From: Bdellovibrio bacteriovorus
Lineage (GTDB): Bacteria > Bdellovibrionota > Bdellovibrionia > Bdellovibrionales > Bdellovibrionaceae
Assembly: GCF_025558485.1 (NCBI RefSeq)
Contig: NZ_CP102930.1
Location: 124,001 to 188,000, forward strand
Length of the DNA: 64,000 nt
Reading direction: 5' to 3'
In this document: piece by piece, positions 34,782 to 43,360 of the stretch
Layout: the number at the start of each line of letters is the position of its first letter
Position numbering within the stretch: the stretch's first letter is position 1
Translations under genes and position numbers: made by a program
The notes under the pieces: model-generated
The model's database searches: none
Told to the model about the DNA's origin: nothing
Seen by the model: the letters and a program-made list of their open reading frames with translations, nothing else

Positions 34782-37700
34782 ATGGAAAAATTCATTGTAT
34801 GGATTTGCGCCAGTATTTGGATTGCTGGTTGCACCATAAAAACCAGTGTTCACAATGGTGAACTTAAGGCCTCTCTGCAAGGTGCAGAATCCCCCGCTTA
34901 TTACACGAACAAATCCCCGGTCAAAGTCCGGATCAGCTTCAACCGCGCACCTGATGTCGTCCATGCAGAACAGTTTCAGGCACAAAATGCCGCGATATCC
35001 AATATTATTCGCGTCACGGGAACTGAGTATATTATTGAACTGATTCCTTCAAATCAGGGCCTTATCACAATGCAGTTGCCAGCCGGCATAGCCATCGGAA
35101 GTCGAGGCGAAAAGTCTTCAGAGTCTGAAGCTTTTGAAGTTCATTTTGATGACATTCTTCCCACTATCGGCACCGCCACTATTCTGCCCGCCTCGGTCAG
35201 TCCCGTGGCTCGTCCGTCTGTTGCAGGCACCACAGAACCTAAAGCCATTGTGACTTTATTTAACTCCATCACTTGCAGCGGCGACATTCTGGCGAACTCT
35301 ACCGCCGATGCCACCACCGGGAATTATTCTTTTGAACTGGGACAGGCTTTACCAGCCGAAGGCAACTATGCCTGGAGCATTCTGGCGGAAGACGCCGCTG
35401 GGAACACCTACTGCTATCCTTATCCTCTGGCATACACTCTGGATCAGACGGCGCCATCCACACCGGCCATTGCGTTGATTCATGGAACGATCTCAGACAA
35501 CCCGGTGGCGGTGGATTTAAGTTCTTGTGATGACGACAATCAGGCGCCGGATTCTTTCTATCAAGTGATCTTCACCCAAGACGGCTCCACCCCTCCAGCT
35601 CTGGATGATCCGGCGTGGATGTCCTGCTCTGCCGGAGCCAACAATGTCACCCTGACCGGAGCTGACGGCAGTCACACCATCACAATGTGGGCTCGCGACG
35701 AAGCCGGAAATCTGACCGTCAGTAATTCCATCACAGTGACTTTGGATACAAAAACACCCAGCCTGACAGCACCTGCCACCATCAGTCTGGATCGTAACAG
35801 CGCCAGCACCGAACTTTTCGCAGATGTCCTGGTTGATTCCGACGAGGAAGGTGCCGGAACTTACAGTCTGGCGACTGCGGATGCCCCGCGATGTTCTGAT
35901 TTTGGAAGCGTGTCCATTGATGCTGACACCGGGGCCTTGACTTACGCACCAACAGCCCACTATTTCAATCGCTACAGCGGTGCCGATCATCATGGCGGGC
36001 CTTGCAATATCAAAATACAATTTGCCGATCAGGTTCAGCCGACTCCGCACCTGGCAACCGCCAACGTTGCGGTCACAGTGAATTTCATCAATGAGCCCGT
36101 GAAGATCACCGTGTGGCCGGGAACCAGTGGCACTGCCCTGGAAAAATGTGGCAACAAGTGTTTTGCCAATTCCATCTTTGATTTGACCTTCACCGTGTCT
36201 CCGGGCGGAGATGCCACCTTCCCTGATCCCCAGCCCTTAACATGTTCAGGTTCTACGGCTGATGCCTATTACGTCGATATCGCCAATTGCAGTGTTTCCG
36301 GCACCACCGGAACTTTGGCGGTGCAGATGGGAACAGCCCATGCGTCTTCCACAGATGGCACTGTGATTACTTTTTCCGCCACGGATGGAATCGGTACGGA
36401 TTCAAAAACCTTCAGTCTGCACGTGGATAACTATGTGATGAGCATGTATCCGGCATTAGCAGTCAGCACCCAGCTTTCCTGTATCTTATGTCACGCCAAC
36501 ATTCAGGCTGATATCGTCACCGACTTTGGCGTGTCGCAAGCCAACTATACCAACGCCAGCAATCTTCTGGGTGTCGCCAATCTTGCCGGGTCTTACATCT
36601 ATCACAACGATAACAACGTGATTGATTTCCTAGTGACGGGTTCCATCTATATGCCGAACATCACGGTGACGGATAAGAACTTTATTAAACAAACCTCCGG
36701 CAATCCCAATTCCGGTCCGATCAATCTGAAAAACTTCCTGCAAAACAACTGGAATCAGTACAGCCCCCTCACCGACAGTCAGGGAACGATCCTGATGGAT
36801 GGCGATGGTTACATGCAAGTCGACCCGACTCCGGTGGCGAAAGTGCCGCAACTGGTTCCCCCGAAAGTTCAAGGGGGATTGCAACTGAAGTCCTCCATCA
36901 CAATCCGCGCACCTTCGGATGCGGAAGTGCTGGCGCTGGACAGCTCTTTAAGTGCGGGAACAACAGCCTTTGTCTATAAAGGTCCGAACTCCAAACCCGC
37001 CCTTAGCGGACTGCAAATTCATGACTTTGGCTACGGGCAGTTCGTGCGCAACAACGGCACCATCGTCTGCCATGGAAGTATTATCATCAGCGGAACGTTG
37101 TATTTGAATAATCCCGATATCCAAACCGACGACGTGGGCTGTTCGATTTACGTTGCAGGAAATATCTTTATCGAAACCAATCGTGGGACGGCCATTCATT
37201 ATGTGGGTGGTGCGGCTTCACCGACTTTGCAAATCACAAGTTCCCGCAACATCCATATGGGTATTGGACTTTATGACATCCGCTTTATCCGCCGCAGTTT
37301 GAACAACTTTGAAGACGCTCAGAAAATCGTCAACGCCGCCAATCCGGGCGGTCTGCGCGATGCCGCTGAAGGTGCTTTGACAATCAAATCCAACGGCGAT
37401 GCCGGAGCCTGGGAATGGATGCGCTGTCCACTGCGCCCGGAACATGCGCAGTATCTGGATGCTCACTATATTTCCAACGGAACTTATTCCGCCTGTGATC
37501 CCGCGCTGGACCCGTGGAAATGTGCAATGGCTAAAGAGTTATTTAATAACTGGATTGGTGCGGTGAATGGGTACGATCATCTTCTGGATGTCAAAGTCAT
37601 CAATCAGTCCGGCACTTTGATCAACCCCGTGGTGGCTTATGAAAACATGTGCCGCTGGAACGGCTATCAGATGTCGAACTACACAGCGCACTCCTGGCAA

Positions 37701-37964
37701 TGGTCAGGATACTGGGGTGAACAACCTGATCGTGTGGGGGCAGCGACGGTCAACTCCACCCGCGTTTCCACTGTTTTTGATCACGTTCGTATCAATGCAC
37801 AGAATGTTCACAGCCGTTATTACGGTGAATTGCGTGGATCAGTGATTGCCCCTTGGGCTTTGTTCGCCGTCGGAAATCTGGTCTTTAAATACGACACCCG
37901 ATTAAACAACGTCGTACCCTACCCACGCCTAATGGTCCCAAATCCGATTTTTGATGTACAATAA
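34782..37964 (+). CDS. large lipoprotein with Ig/cadherin-like domains and a CXXCH motif
   Basis: A 1,060-residue exported protein. The ATG at 34782 gives a lipoprotein signal (VWICASIWIAGC, lipobox IAGC). The first half holds bacterial Ig-like domains: TPSTPAIALIHGTISDN-like linkers in short form (DQTAPSTPAIAL), VTLDTKTPSLTAPATISL and a cadherin-like TGALTYAPTAHYFNRYSG. At residues 567-571 there is CILCH, the covalent haem c motif. The C-terminal 400 residues are beta-rich (QLKSSITIRAPSD, IHDFGYGQFVRNNGTIVCHGSIIISGTLYL, then LFAVGNLVFKYD) and look like a beta-helix or polymer-forming domain. Unusual combination; function unknown. The ribosome binding site is weak. Confidence 0.7.
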   Translation: MEKFIVWICASIWIAGCTIKTSVHNGELKASLQGAESPAYYTNKSPVKVRISFNRAPDVVHAEQFQAQNAAISNIIRVTGTEYIIELIPSNQGLITMQLPAGIAIGSRGEKSSESEAFEVHFDDILPTIGTATILPASVSPVARPSVAGTTEPKAIVTLFNSITCSGDILANSTADATTGNYSFELGQALPAEGNYAWSILAEDAAGNTYCYPYPLAYTLDQTAPSTPAIALIHGTISDNPVAVDLSSCDDDNQAPDSFYQVIFTQDGSTPPALDDPAWMSCSAGANNVTLTGADGSHTITMWARDEAGNLTVSNSITVTLDTKTPSLTAPATISLDRNSASTELFADVLVDSDEEGAGTYSLATADAPRCSDFGSVSIDADTGALTYAPTAHYFNRYSGADHHGGPCNIKIQFADQVQPTPHLATANVAVTVNFINEPVKITVWPGTSGTALEKCGNKCFANSIFDLTFTVSPGGDATFPDPQPLTCSGSTADAYYVDIANCSVSGTTGTLAVQMGTAHASSTDGTVITFSATDGIGTDSKTFSLHVDNYVMSMYPALAVSTQLSCILCHANIQADIVTDFGVSQANYTNASNLLGVANLAGSYIYHNDNNVIDFLVTGSIYMPNITVTDKNFIKQTSGNPNSGPINLKNFLQNNWNQYSPLTDSQGTILMDGDGYMQVDPTPVAKVPQLVPPKVQGGLQLKSSITIRAPSDAEVLALDSSLSAGTTAFVYKGPNSKPALSGLQIHDFGYGQFVRNNGTIVCHGSIIISGTLYLNNPDIQTDDVGCSIYVAGNIFIETNRGTAIHYVGGAASPTLQITSSRNIHMGIGLYDIRFIRRSLNNFEDAQKIVNAANPGGLRDAAEGALTIKSNGDAGAWEWMRCPLRPEHAQYLDAHYISNGTYSACDPALDPWKCAMAKELFNNWIGAVNGYDHLLDVKVINQSGTLINPVVAYENMCRWNGYQMSNYTAHSWQWSGYWGEQPDRVGAATVNSTRVSTVFDHVRINAQNVHSRYYGELRGSVIAPWALFAVGNLVFKYDTRLNNVVPYPRLMVPNPIFDVQ

Positions 37965-38000
37965 AAAAACCGAGAGCCTTGCGAGCCCTCGGTTTTTAGT
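37962..38000 (+). terminator. bidirectional terminator between the lipoprotein and the short TIGR02147-like gene
   Basis: A-rich start, outer stem ACCGAG/CTCGGT with an imperfect inner part, then five T. The A tract on the left can serve the other strand. Confidence 0.75.
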
Positions 38001-38024
38001 CGAATTTATTTTTGAATTCCGTAA

Positions 38025-38501
38025 CTACTCGGTCACGTAGCCGGAAACCGGGATCAAGGACACAGAGATCTGATAAGTCTTGCCTTGAACAACGCCCGCA
38101 TCCAGGAATTGCGCCAGTTCACGACGGAAGCCTTTGATTTTTTCTTTGGCTTCAGTCAAACGCGCTTCATCCACATTGATTGTGATCGTGGAATGTTCAC
38201 GCTCTTCACTTGGCATTTTCTCCAAAAGACGTTCCAACTTGCGTTTCATCTTCTTTTCGCGGCTGATTTCGCCGAAACGCTGAAGTTCATCCGGAGTCAG
38301 GTTCAAACGCTCCCCGAACATACGGATTGTTCTCATTGTTACAGTACGTTTGCCATTCAGGATTTTGGACAAGAAAGACGAGTCCACTTCCAGGTGACGA
38401 GCAAACGCACGCAAAGAGTAACGGGGATAGTTTTGGCTACGACGAGCCAATTCATCTTCAAGAAATTGTCTAAAATCTGAGTTTTTATTTACATCCTGCA
38501 T
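38025..38501 (-). CDS. short TIGR02147-like DNA-binding regulator
   Basis: A 158-residue protein with an N-terminal helix-turn-helix region typical of TIGR02147 proteins: DFRQFLEDELARRSQNYPRYSLRAFARHLEVDSSFLSKILNGKRTVT (key parts YSLRAFA and SSFLSKILNGKR). The C-terminus (ITINVDEARLTEAKEKIKGFRRELAQFLD, YQISVSLIPVS) matches the end of the full-length family member at 49.5 kb. The central domain of about 100 residues present in that protein is missing. The start at 38501 is preferred to 38549 because it begins the conserved region, though no ribosome binding site is clear. Confidence 0.75.
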   Translation of the reverse strand: MQDVNKNSDFRQFLEDELARRSQNYPRYSLRAFARHLEVDSSFLSKILNGKRTVTMRTIRMFGERLNLTPDELQRFGEISREKKMKRKLERLLEKMPSEEREHSTITINVDEARLTEAKEKIKGFRRELAQFLDAGVVQGKTYQISVSLIPVSGYVTE

Positions 38502-38604
38502 GAGGACACAATTATTTGCAGGGCCCCTGATAATCAATATTTTGTTCACAATCTTACAGACATTTAATCCAGCTGTTCGGAGCGCGTCATAAAGTCGCCG
38601 AACA

Positions 38605-39135
38605 TTACAGAATTTTATCGAATATCAACAACTTACGATTTCGTCCTCGCTCTTCAACGGAAAGCATTTCGCAGTCTGTCTTGAAGGTGTTTGGAAGGAC
38701 TTTTTGTAATAAATCAGACAGCATCTGCTCATCTCTTTGTGGACCCAATATCAATCTGTCTGCACTTAAAAGTCCGTTTTCAGTCAAAGACTGGACAATT
38801 TTTAAGATAGTGTGCGCCCCTACTCCGGCAATAACCACAGTGCCTGACACAGGCTGCTGCAAATCCTCCCCGGGTCGAGAATGAAATCCCGCCTGAGTCA
38901 GCGCATCGTCACGGAAATATTCTGCCTGAAAACGAACCTCCAGCTGCTCTACGATGTGCGGCACCTGATCGACGAAATGAACCTCGGAAAAAAGCCCGCT
39001 TTCATAGGCATTCAGCCCCAGATAACCATGGTCACAACAGAAGTCCCAGACGGGTTTTCCGGGCAAAAGATGATCGAATATAAGCTGCATGCGGCGAGAG
39101 AGTTTGAACATCGGGTCGCAAGATAGAATCCTCAT
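38605..39135 (-). CDS. trmK: TrmK-like SAM-dependent methyltransferase
   Basis: A 176-residue methyltransferase resembling tRNA (adenine-22-N1) methyltransferase TrmK. Signs are LSRRMQLIFDHLLPGKPVWDFCCDHGYLGLNAYESG with the family's D.G(C)CDHGYL-type SAM motif (DFCCDHGYLGL) and VVIAGVGAHTILKIVQSL, matching IAGMGG.LI.KIL. It is shorter than B. subtilis TrmK (about 235 residues). The assignment to this exact tRNA site is an inference. An internal ATG at codon 9 (MFKLSRR) is an alternative start. Confidence 0.65.
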   Translation of the reverse strand: MRILSCDPMFKLSRRMQLIFDHLLPGKPVWDFCCDHGYLGLNAYESGLFSEVHFVDQVPHIVEQLEVRFQAEYFRDDALTQAGFHSRPGEDLQQPVSGTVVIAGVGAHTILKIVQSLTENGLLSADRLILGPQRDEQMLSDLLQKVLPNTFKTDCEMLSVEERGRNRKLLIFDKIL

Positions 39136-39165
39136 TGACTGAATGTCACGGGGAAAGGGATATTC

Positions 39166-40257
39166 ATGCGCATGAAAAAGACTCCATTAGCAGAAACACA
39201 CGAGAAGCTCGGCGGTCGCATGGTCGATTTCGCCGGTTGGTATATGCCTGTTCAGTACGTGGGTGTTCGTGAAGAACACAATAACGTGCGCACGAACGTC
39301 GGTCTGTTTGACGTTTCCCACATGGGAGAAATCCGCGTCAAAGGCCCTAAATCCCTGGAAACTCTGGAATGGCTGACGACAAACGATGTGGCGAAGCTGA
39401 ACGTGGGTGAAGCTCAATACTCTTTGCTACCAAATGATCAGGGCGGCCTGGTTGACGACATTATCGTTTATTGTCTGGAAAAAGACGCCGACTACCTGGT
39501 TTGCGCCAATGCTTCCAACAAAGACAAAGACTTTGCCTGGATGACCAAACATAACAAAGGCGCGGATATCACCGACGAATCCGACCGTTGGGGGCAAATC
39601 GCGATCCAAGGCCCTAAAGCTTTGGAACTTTGCGACCGTGTTTTCGACATCAAAGTCAGCGAAATGAAGCCTTTCAATTTGAAAGTGGGGCAGTTCAAAA
39701 ACCACAAAATCATGATCGCTACGACGGGCTATACTGGCGAAAAGGGCTGCGAAGTCTTTATCGATGCAGCCGGGACCGTGGATCTGTGGACGACTTTGCT
39801 GGAAAAAGGCAAAGATCTGGGCGTGATGAGCATCGGTTTGGGTGCCCGTGACACTCTAAGAACCGAAATGAAATATTCCCTGTACGGTCATGAAATTGAT
39901 GACACAACGAATCCCTATGAAGCCGGCCTTGGCTGGGTGATTAAACCCGCCAAAAAGGACTTCTTCAATAAAGCCCAAATTGTGGGCAAAAAAGAAGCCG
40001 GCTTAAGCCGAAATCTTGTGGGATTTAAGATGCTTGAGAAGGGTATTCCTCGTCAGGGTTACAGCCTGTTTTCTTTTGACAACAAAGAAATCGGCAAGGT
40101 AACTAGTGGTACTCACTCCCCGACCCTGGATGAACCTATCGGTATTGCTTTTATCGATGTAGCTTACGCAAAAGAAGGAACCGAGTTCCTTTTGGACATC
40201 CGCGGTCGTAAAGTGAAGGCCGTGGTTTGCAAAACACCATTTGTCAGCGGACGCTGA
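39166..40257 (+). CDS. gcvT: glycine cleavage system aminomethyltransferase, T protein
   Basis: A 363-residue tetrahydrofolate-dependent enzyme that releases ammonia from the aminomethyl-lipoyl arm and makes methylene-THF. Seen: the start KKTPLAETHEKLGGRMVDFAGWYMPVQY, FDVSHMGEIRVKG, YTGEKGCEVF, LGARDTLRTEMKYSLYGHEID and the C-terminal barrel RQGYSLFS...VTSGTHSPTLDEPIGIAF. A GGGGAAAGG region lies 10 bp before the ATG; a second ATG is two codons in. It forms an operon with gcvH. The third partner gcvP is 7.3 kb upstream. Confidence 0.95.
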   Translation: MRMKKTPLAETHEKLGGRMVDFAGWYMPVQYVGVREEHNNVRTNVGLFDVSHMGEIRVKGPKSLETLEWLTTNDVAKLNVGEAQYSLLPNDQGGLVDDIIVYCLEKDADYLVCANASNKDKDFAWMTKHNKGADITDESDRWGQIAIQGPKALELCDRVFDIKVSEMKPFNLKVGQFKNHKIMIATTGYTGEKGCEVFIDAAGTVDLWTTLLEKGKDLGVMSIGLGARDTLRTEMKYSLYGHEIDDTTNPYEAGLGWVIKPAKKDFFNKAQIVGKKEAGLSRNLVGFKMLEKGIPRQGYSLFSFDNKEIGKVTSGTHSPTLDEPIGIAFIDVAYAKEGTEFLLDIRGRKVKAVVCKTPFVSGR

Positions 40258-40302
40258 GAATGTGGCAACTGAACTGCGCTAACAAAAAATAAGGAGCCAG
40301 AC

Positions 40303-40692
40303 ATGGGATTTCATATTCCTGAAGACTATTACTACACTAAAGAACACGAATGGGCTCAAGTTGATGAGAACATCGTTACTGTAGGTATCACTGAATTTGC
40401 TCAAGATTCTTTGGGCGAAGTTGTTTACGTTGAACTTCCAGAAGAAGGTCAAAAGATCACTCAAGGCCAAACTTTCGGCGTTATCGAGTCCGTTAAAGCG
40501 GTGAGTGACCTTTATGCCCCGGTTTCCGGCACTGTAATCGAAGTAAACTCATCCCTAAGCGATGATCCGTCTGTTTTGAACGACGACCCAGTAAATGAAG
40601 GCTGGTTGGTTCGTATCGAAATGGATACTGAAAAAGAGCTCGCAAACCTTATGAGAGCTCCAGACTACAAAAAATTGATCAGCGAGAAATAG
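40303..40692 (+). CDS. gcvH: glycine cleavage system H protein
   Basis: A 129-residue lipoyl carrier that moves the aminomethyl group between the P, T and L proteins. The lipoylated lysine lies in GVIESVKAVSDLYAPVSG, in the typical hammerhead fold with VTVGITEFAQDSLGEVVYVELPE before it and DPSVLNDDPVNEGWLVRIE after. An AAGGAG site precedes the ATG. It is 45 bp after gcvT. The L protein (dihydrolipoyl dehydrogenase) is not in the window. Confidence 0.95.
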   Translation: MGFHIPEDYYYTKEHEWAQVDENIVTVGITEFAQDSLGEVVYVELPEEGQKITQGQTFGVIESVKAVSDLYAPVSGTVIEVNSSLSDDPSVLNDDPVNEGWLVRIEMDTEKELANLMRAPDYKKLISEK

Positions 40693-40792
40693 GCTGAGTT
40701 CAGGGCAAGCGGACGTTTTTTTGAAATTTCCGCTTGCAATCGGCCTCCGAAATAAGCTATCTATAGTGCTTCCTTGAGCCTAGAGATGTGTT

Positions 40793-40875
40793 GCCCCGCT
40801 GGTGAAATTGGCAGACACGCTAGACTTAGGATCTAGTGCGCAAGCGTGGGGGTTCAAGTCCCTCGCGGGGCACCA
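40793..40875 (+). tRNA. tRNA-Leu (anticodon TAG)
   Basis: An 83-base leucine tRNA with a 7-bp acceptor stem GCCCCGC/GCGGGGC, discriminator A and an encoded CCA. The anticodon stem CTAGA/TCTAG frames the loop CTTAGGA, with anticodon TAG that reads CTN leucine codons. A long variable arm (GTGCGCAAGCGT) and the T arm GGGGGTTCAAGTCCCTC complete the class II fold. Confidence 0.97.
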
Positions 40876-40900
40876 AATCTCTAAGCTTAAGAACCACTAA

Positions 40901-40930
40901 AAAGCCGACTGAATAAGTTGGCTTTTTTTA
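40901..40930 (+). terminator. terminator after tRNA-Leu
   Basis: Imperfect stem AAGCCGACT/AGTTGGCTT with a short loop and seven T. Confidence 0.85.
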
Positions 40931-40940
40931 TGTCCAAAAT

Positions 40941-42602
40941 CTACGGCAGGGCCGGTCGGTTCGGAATCGCCCAATTGTCAGCACCTGTTGCATAGTCCGT
41001 GGAGGTCGTGACACTTCCAATATTCCACCCACTGAGATTTTGATTAAAGGCTGGCGCGTAATGGAACAGAGAATTCATGTTCGTGACACTGCCTGTATTC
41101 CACAGGCTGATGTCCTGATTGAACTTCTCTGCCAGACCGAACATACCTTCCATACTCAGAACATTGCCGGTATTCCAAGTGCCAATTGGTTTATTGAAAG
41201 CACGTGTATTGGCAAACATATACTTCATTGTGGTGACGGCCGACGTATCCCAGCCTCCGATATCCTGATCGAAGGATTCCGCGCGGAAGAACATGCCTTC
41301 CATGTTTTTCACCTTCGACATATCCCAAATACCACCGGCCCCTTTGTTGATAGGCTGATTAAACGCCAACGCATAATCAAACATATAGTAGGTCGATTCC
41401 AAGCTGGAGGTGTTCCAGCCGCCAATGGGTTGATTGAAGCTTTCGGCACTGGCAAACATGCTGCCCATGTCTTTCACATTCCCCGTGTCCCAGCCCCCGA
41501 TATTCTGATTGAAGGCCTTGGCGTCATAGAACATCCAGCTCATCGAAGTCACCTGGGATACGTCCCAGCTTCCGATGGGCTGATTAAAGCTCGTGGCACC
41601 AGAAAACATGGCGGTCATATCCGTAAGGCTTGAAGTATCCCAACTTCCAATAGGTTGGTTGAAAGCCGCAGCCCCCAGAAACATCGAATGCATTTCGGTC
41701 ACATTGGAAGTGATCCAATGCCCGATGGGACTGTTAAAGGAGGTCGCTCCCGAAAACATACTCTTCATATTAGTTACGTTGCTCAGATCCGGCGCATCTG
41801 TTGCCGAGATTTGCACATTCGCACATCCAGCAAACATGCCCTCCATATTTGACCATGCGGCAGGTCCCCATTGCTCGATGTCCAAAATTTTTAATTTGTC
41901 GGCCTGCGCACAGAAGGGAATCGACGGGATCTGACTTCCGCGAATTTTAATTCGATAAGTACCCGGTGTAATATAAGAGTGCGTCGCGGTTCTATTTTCT
42001 CCGGTCCCGTCGCTCACTGCCAAAATCACCGGTTCGTCAGCGCTTCCGTCACCCCAATTGATCATAAAATTGTAGGCTGTCCAGTCCGACACAGGAATGA
42101 CAACAGTGTCATTCGGTGATCCACCAGACAGCAAAGTTGTATCAATTTTCACAATCATGGAGTTTCTGATCATCGCAGGCGAAGAAGGTCCCGCAGCCAA
42201 CGCCTGATTTCCCAAAGCATCCCGCGCTGAATCCGCAGCAATGGAAATTGTCACCGGTCCATCCCCCGAACAGTCGGTCACTGTCACTGTGCGAGTACTG
42301 GTCCCGGAGCCAGTAACGGTCTTCGTGCAGCCGGTGGTATCTGCTCCACCCAAAGTAATATCCAGATCATCCAAATCAACCACGTCGGCATTGGTATAAC
42401 TCACAGTATAGACAAAGCTGGTGGAAATATCGCCGGAGGGAATGTCTGGCCCTGTAATAACCAACCCCAGAGGCGGAGCCATATCCTTGGAGGCCAAATT
42501 AGTCTCACCAACCAAACTGACATCTATAGAACAACCCATGAGATTGGTAAGTCCGACCATCAATAATATGAACCGTGGCAAGAGACGTTCCGATTGTTTC
42601 AT
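40941..42602 (-). CDS. BspA/DUF285-repeat surface lipoprotein with PKD-like domain
   Basis: A 553-residue exported lipoprotein. The ATG at 42602 gives a signal with lipobox LMGC. After a short linker a domain with [28 protein letters not shown] follows, then a PKD-like domain ([27 protein letters not shown]), then about ten DUF285 repeats of some 25 residues with the core MFxxAxxFNQPIGxWDTSxVTxM. Such BspA repeats mediate binding to surfaces or host cells in other bacteria. It ends in [21 protein letters not shown]. It lies directly after the tRNA-Leu and is convergent with it. Prey attachment is possible but not shown. Confidence 0.85.
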   Translation of the reverse strand: MKQSERLLPRFILLMVGLTNLMGCSIDVSLVGETNLASKDMAPPLGLVITGPDIPSGDISTSFVYTVSYTNADVVDLDDLDITLGGADTTGCTKTVTGSGTSTRTVTVTDCSGDGPVTISIAADSARDALGNQALAAGPSSPAMIRNSMIVKIDTTLLSGGSPNDTVVIPVSDWTAYNFMINWGDGSADEPVILAVSDGTGENRTATHSYITPGTYRIKIRGSQIPSIPFCAQADKLKILDIEQWGPAAWSNMEGMFAGCANVQISATDAPDLSNVTNMKSMFSGATSFNSPIGHWITSNVTEMHSMFLGAAAFNQPIGSWDTSSLTDMTAMFSGATSFNQPIGSWDVSQVTSMSWMFYDAKAFNQNIGGWDTGNVKDMGSMFASAESFNQPIGGWNTSSLESTYYMFDYALAFNQPINKGAGGIWDMSKVKNMEGMFFRAESFDQDIGGWDTSAVTTMKYMFANTRAFNKPIGTWNTGNVLSMEGMFGLAEKFNQDISLWNTGSVTNMNSLFHYAPAFNQNLSGWNIGSVTTSTDYATGADNWAIPNRPALP

Positions 42603-42709
42603 CGGATAACTTATCGGAAGCCTCGCAACTGGACTCAATAAAAGTCTCAATATGAGGCGCAGCAAAAATGTATTACCCAAATACGCTGGCTATTTAACTT
42701 TGGCTCGTC

Positions 42710-43360
42710 CTACAACATGACATCAATAAAGCTTTTTAAGAAGCCATCGCCACATCGAGCGGTGTCTTCATAGAATTTAGCCGCTTGTTTTGCGCGATGA
42801 TTGATTGGTTGCTCCGATTTCACCGCCGCTGCTTTTTCCTGAGCCGCAGGCGCCGCATCAGCAGTGGCCGACTTCTGAGCCGTGGCAGATGACTTAGCTG
42901 GCTCCGCCGCAGGTTCTGCTGAAGAGGTCTTTGCTTTTTCAGAAGCTTTTTCTGAGGCTTTCGGGGCTTCTTCTTTGGCTCCAAAATCTGGCGGCGTCCA
43001 CTTCTGTGCAGCACTGGTGGATGTTTTTGGAGTCGCTGGTTTTGTGGCCGTCGTGCGCACAGTAGCGTCGTAACGCTGCCTTGCCACCGGGTCCATCAAG
43101 GTGTCCCGCGTGGTATTAAGCTTTTTCATCACTTCGGTTGCAACTTTTAACTTCTGCGGCTCATTCAAGTAACGGTCCGGATGATATGTCTTCATCAAAC
43201 GACGGTAGGCCGTGCGGATTTCATCTGTCGATGCGTTCTTGCTTATGTTTAAAACTTCGTAAAAGCTGCTTTGTGAATTCATAATACGACGAACTTCATC
43301 AGCCGTCTGGGCCAACGCCCATCCCGGAAACAACATCAAAAATAAAATCAACGACTTCAT
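42710..43360 (-). CDS. exported J-domain (DnaJ-like) protein
   Basis: A 216-residue protein with a signal peptide (LILFLMLFPGWALA) followed by a J domain at about 31-86 with the essential HPD motif (RLMKTYHPDRYL). A long Ala/Lys/Ser/Glu-rich, probably disordered, linker follows, and a C-terminal piece (HRAKQAAKFYEDTARCGDGFLKSFIDVML) with one cysteine. J domains work with DnaK, which is in the cytoplasm, so export is unexpected. The start is the ATG at 43360, with a GGAG site, whose ATGA overlaps the stop of the upstream gene. Confidence 0.8.
   Translation of the reverse strand: MKSLILFLMLFPGWALAQTADEVRRIMNSQSSFYEVLNISKNASTDEIRTAYRRLMKTYHPDRYLNEPQKLKVATEVMKKLNTTRDTLMDPVARQRYDATVRTTATKPATPKTSTSAAQKWTPPDFGAKEEAPKASEKASEKAKTSSAEPAAEPAKSSATAQKSATADAAPAAQEKAAAVKSEQPINHRAKQAAKFYEDTARCGDGFLKSFIDVML

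Noticed and set aside
40793-42602. tRNA-Leu as an integration site for a genomic island
   Set aside because: I found no integrase and no clear repeat of the tRNA 3' end within the window, so the neighbourhood of the BspA-like gene alone is not enough.
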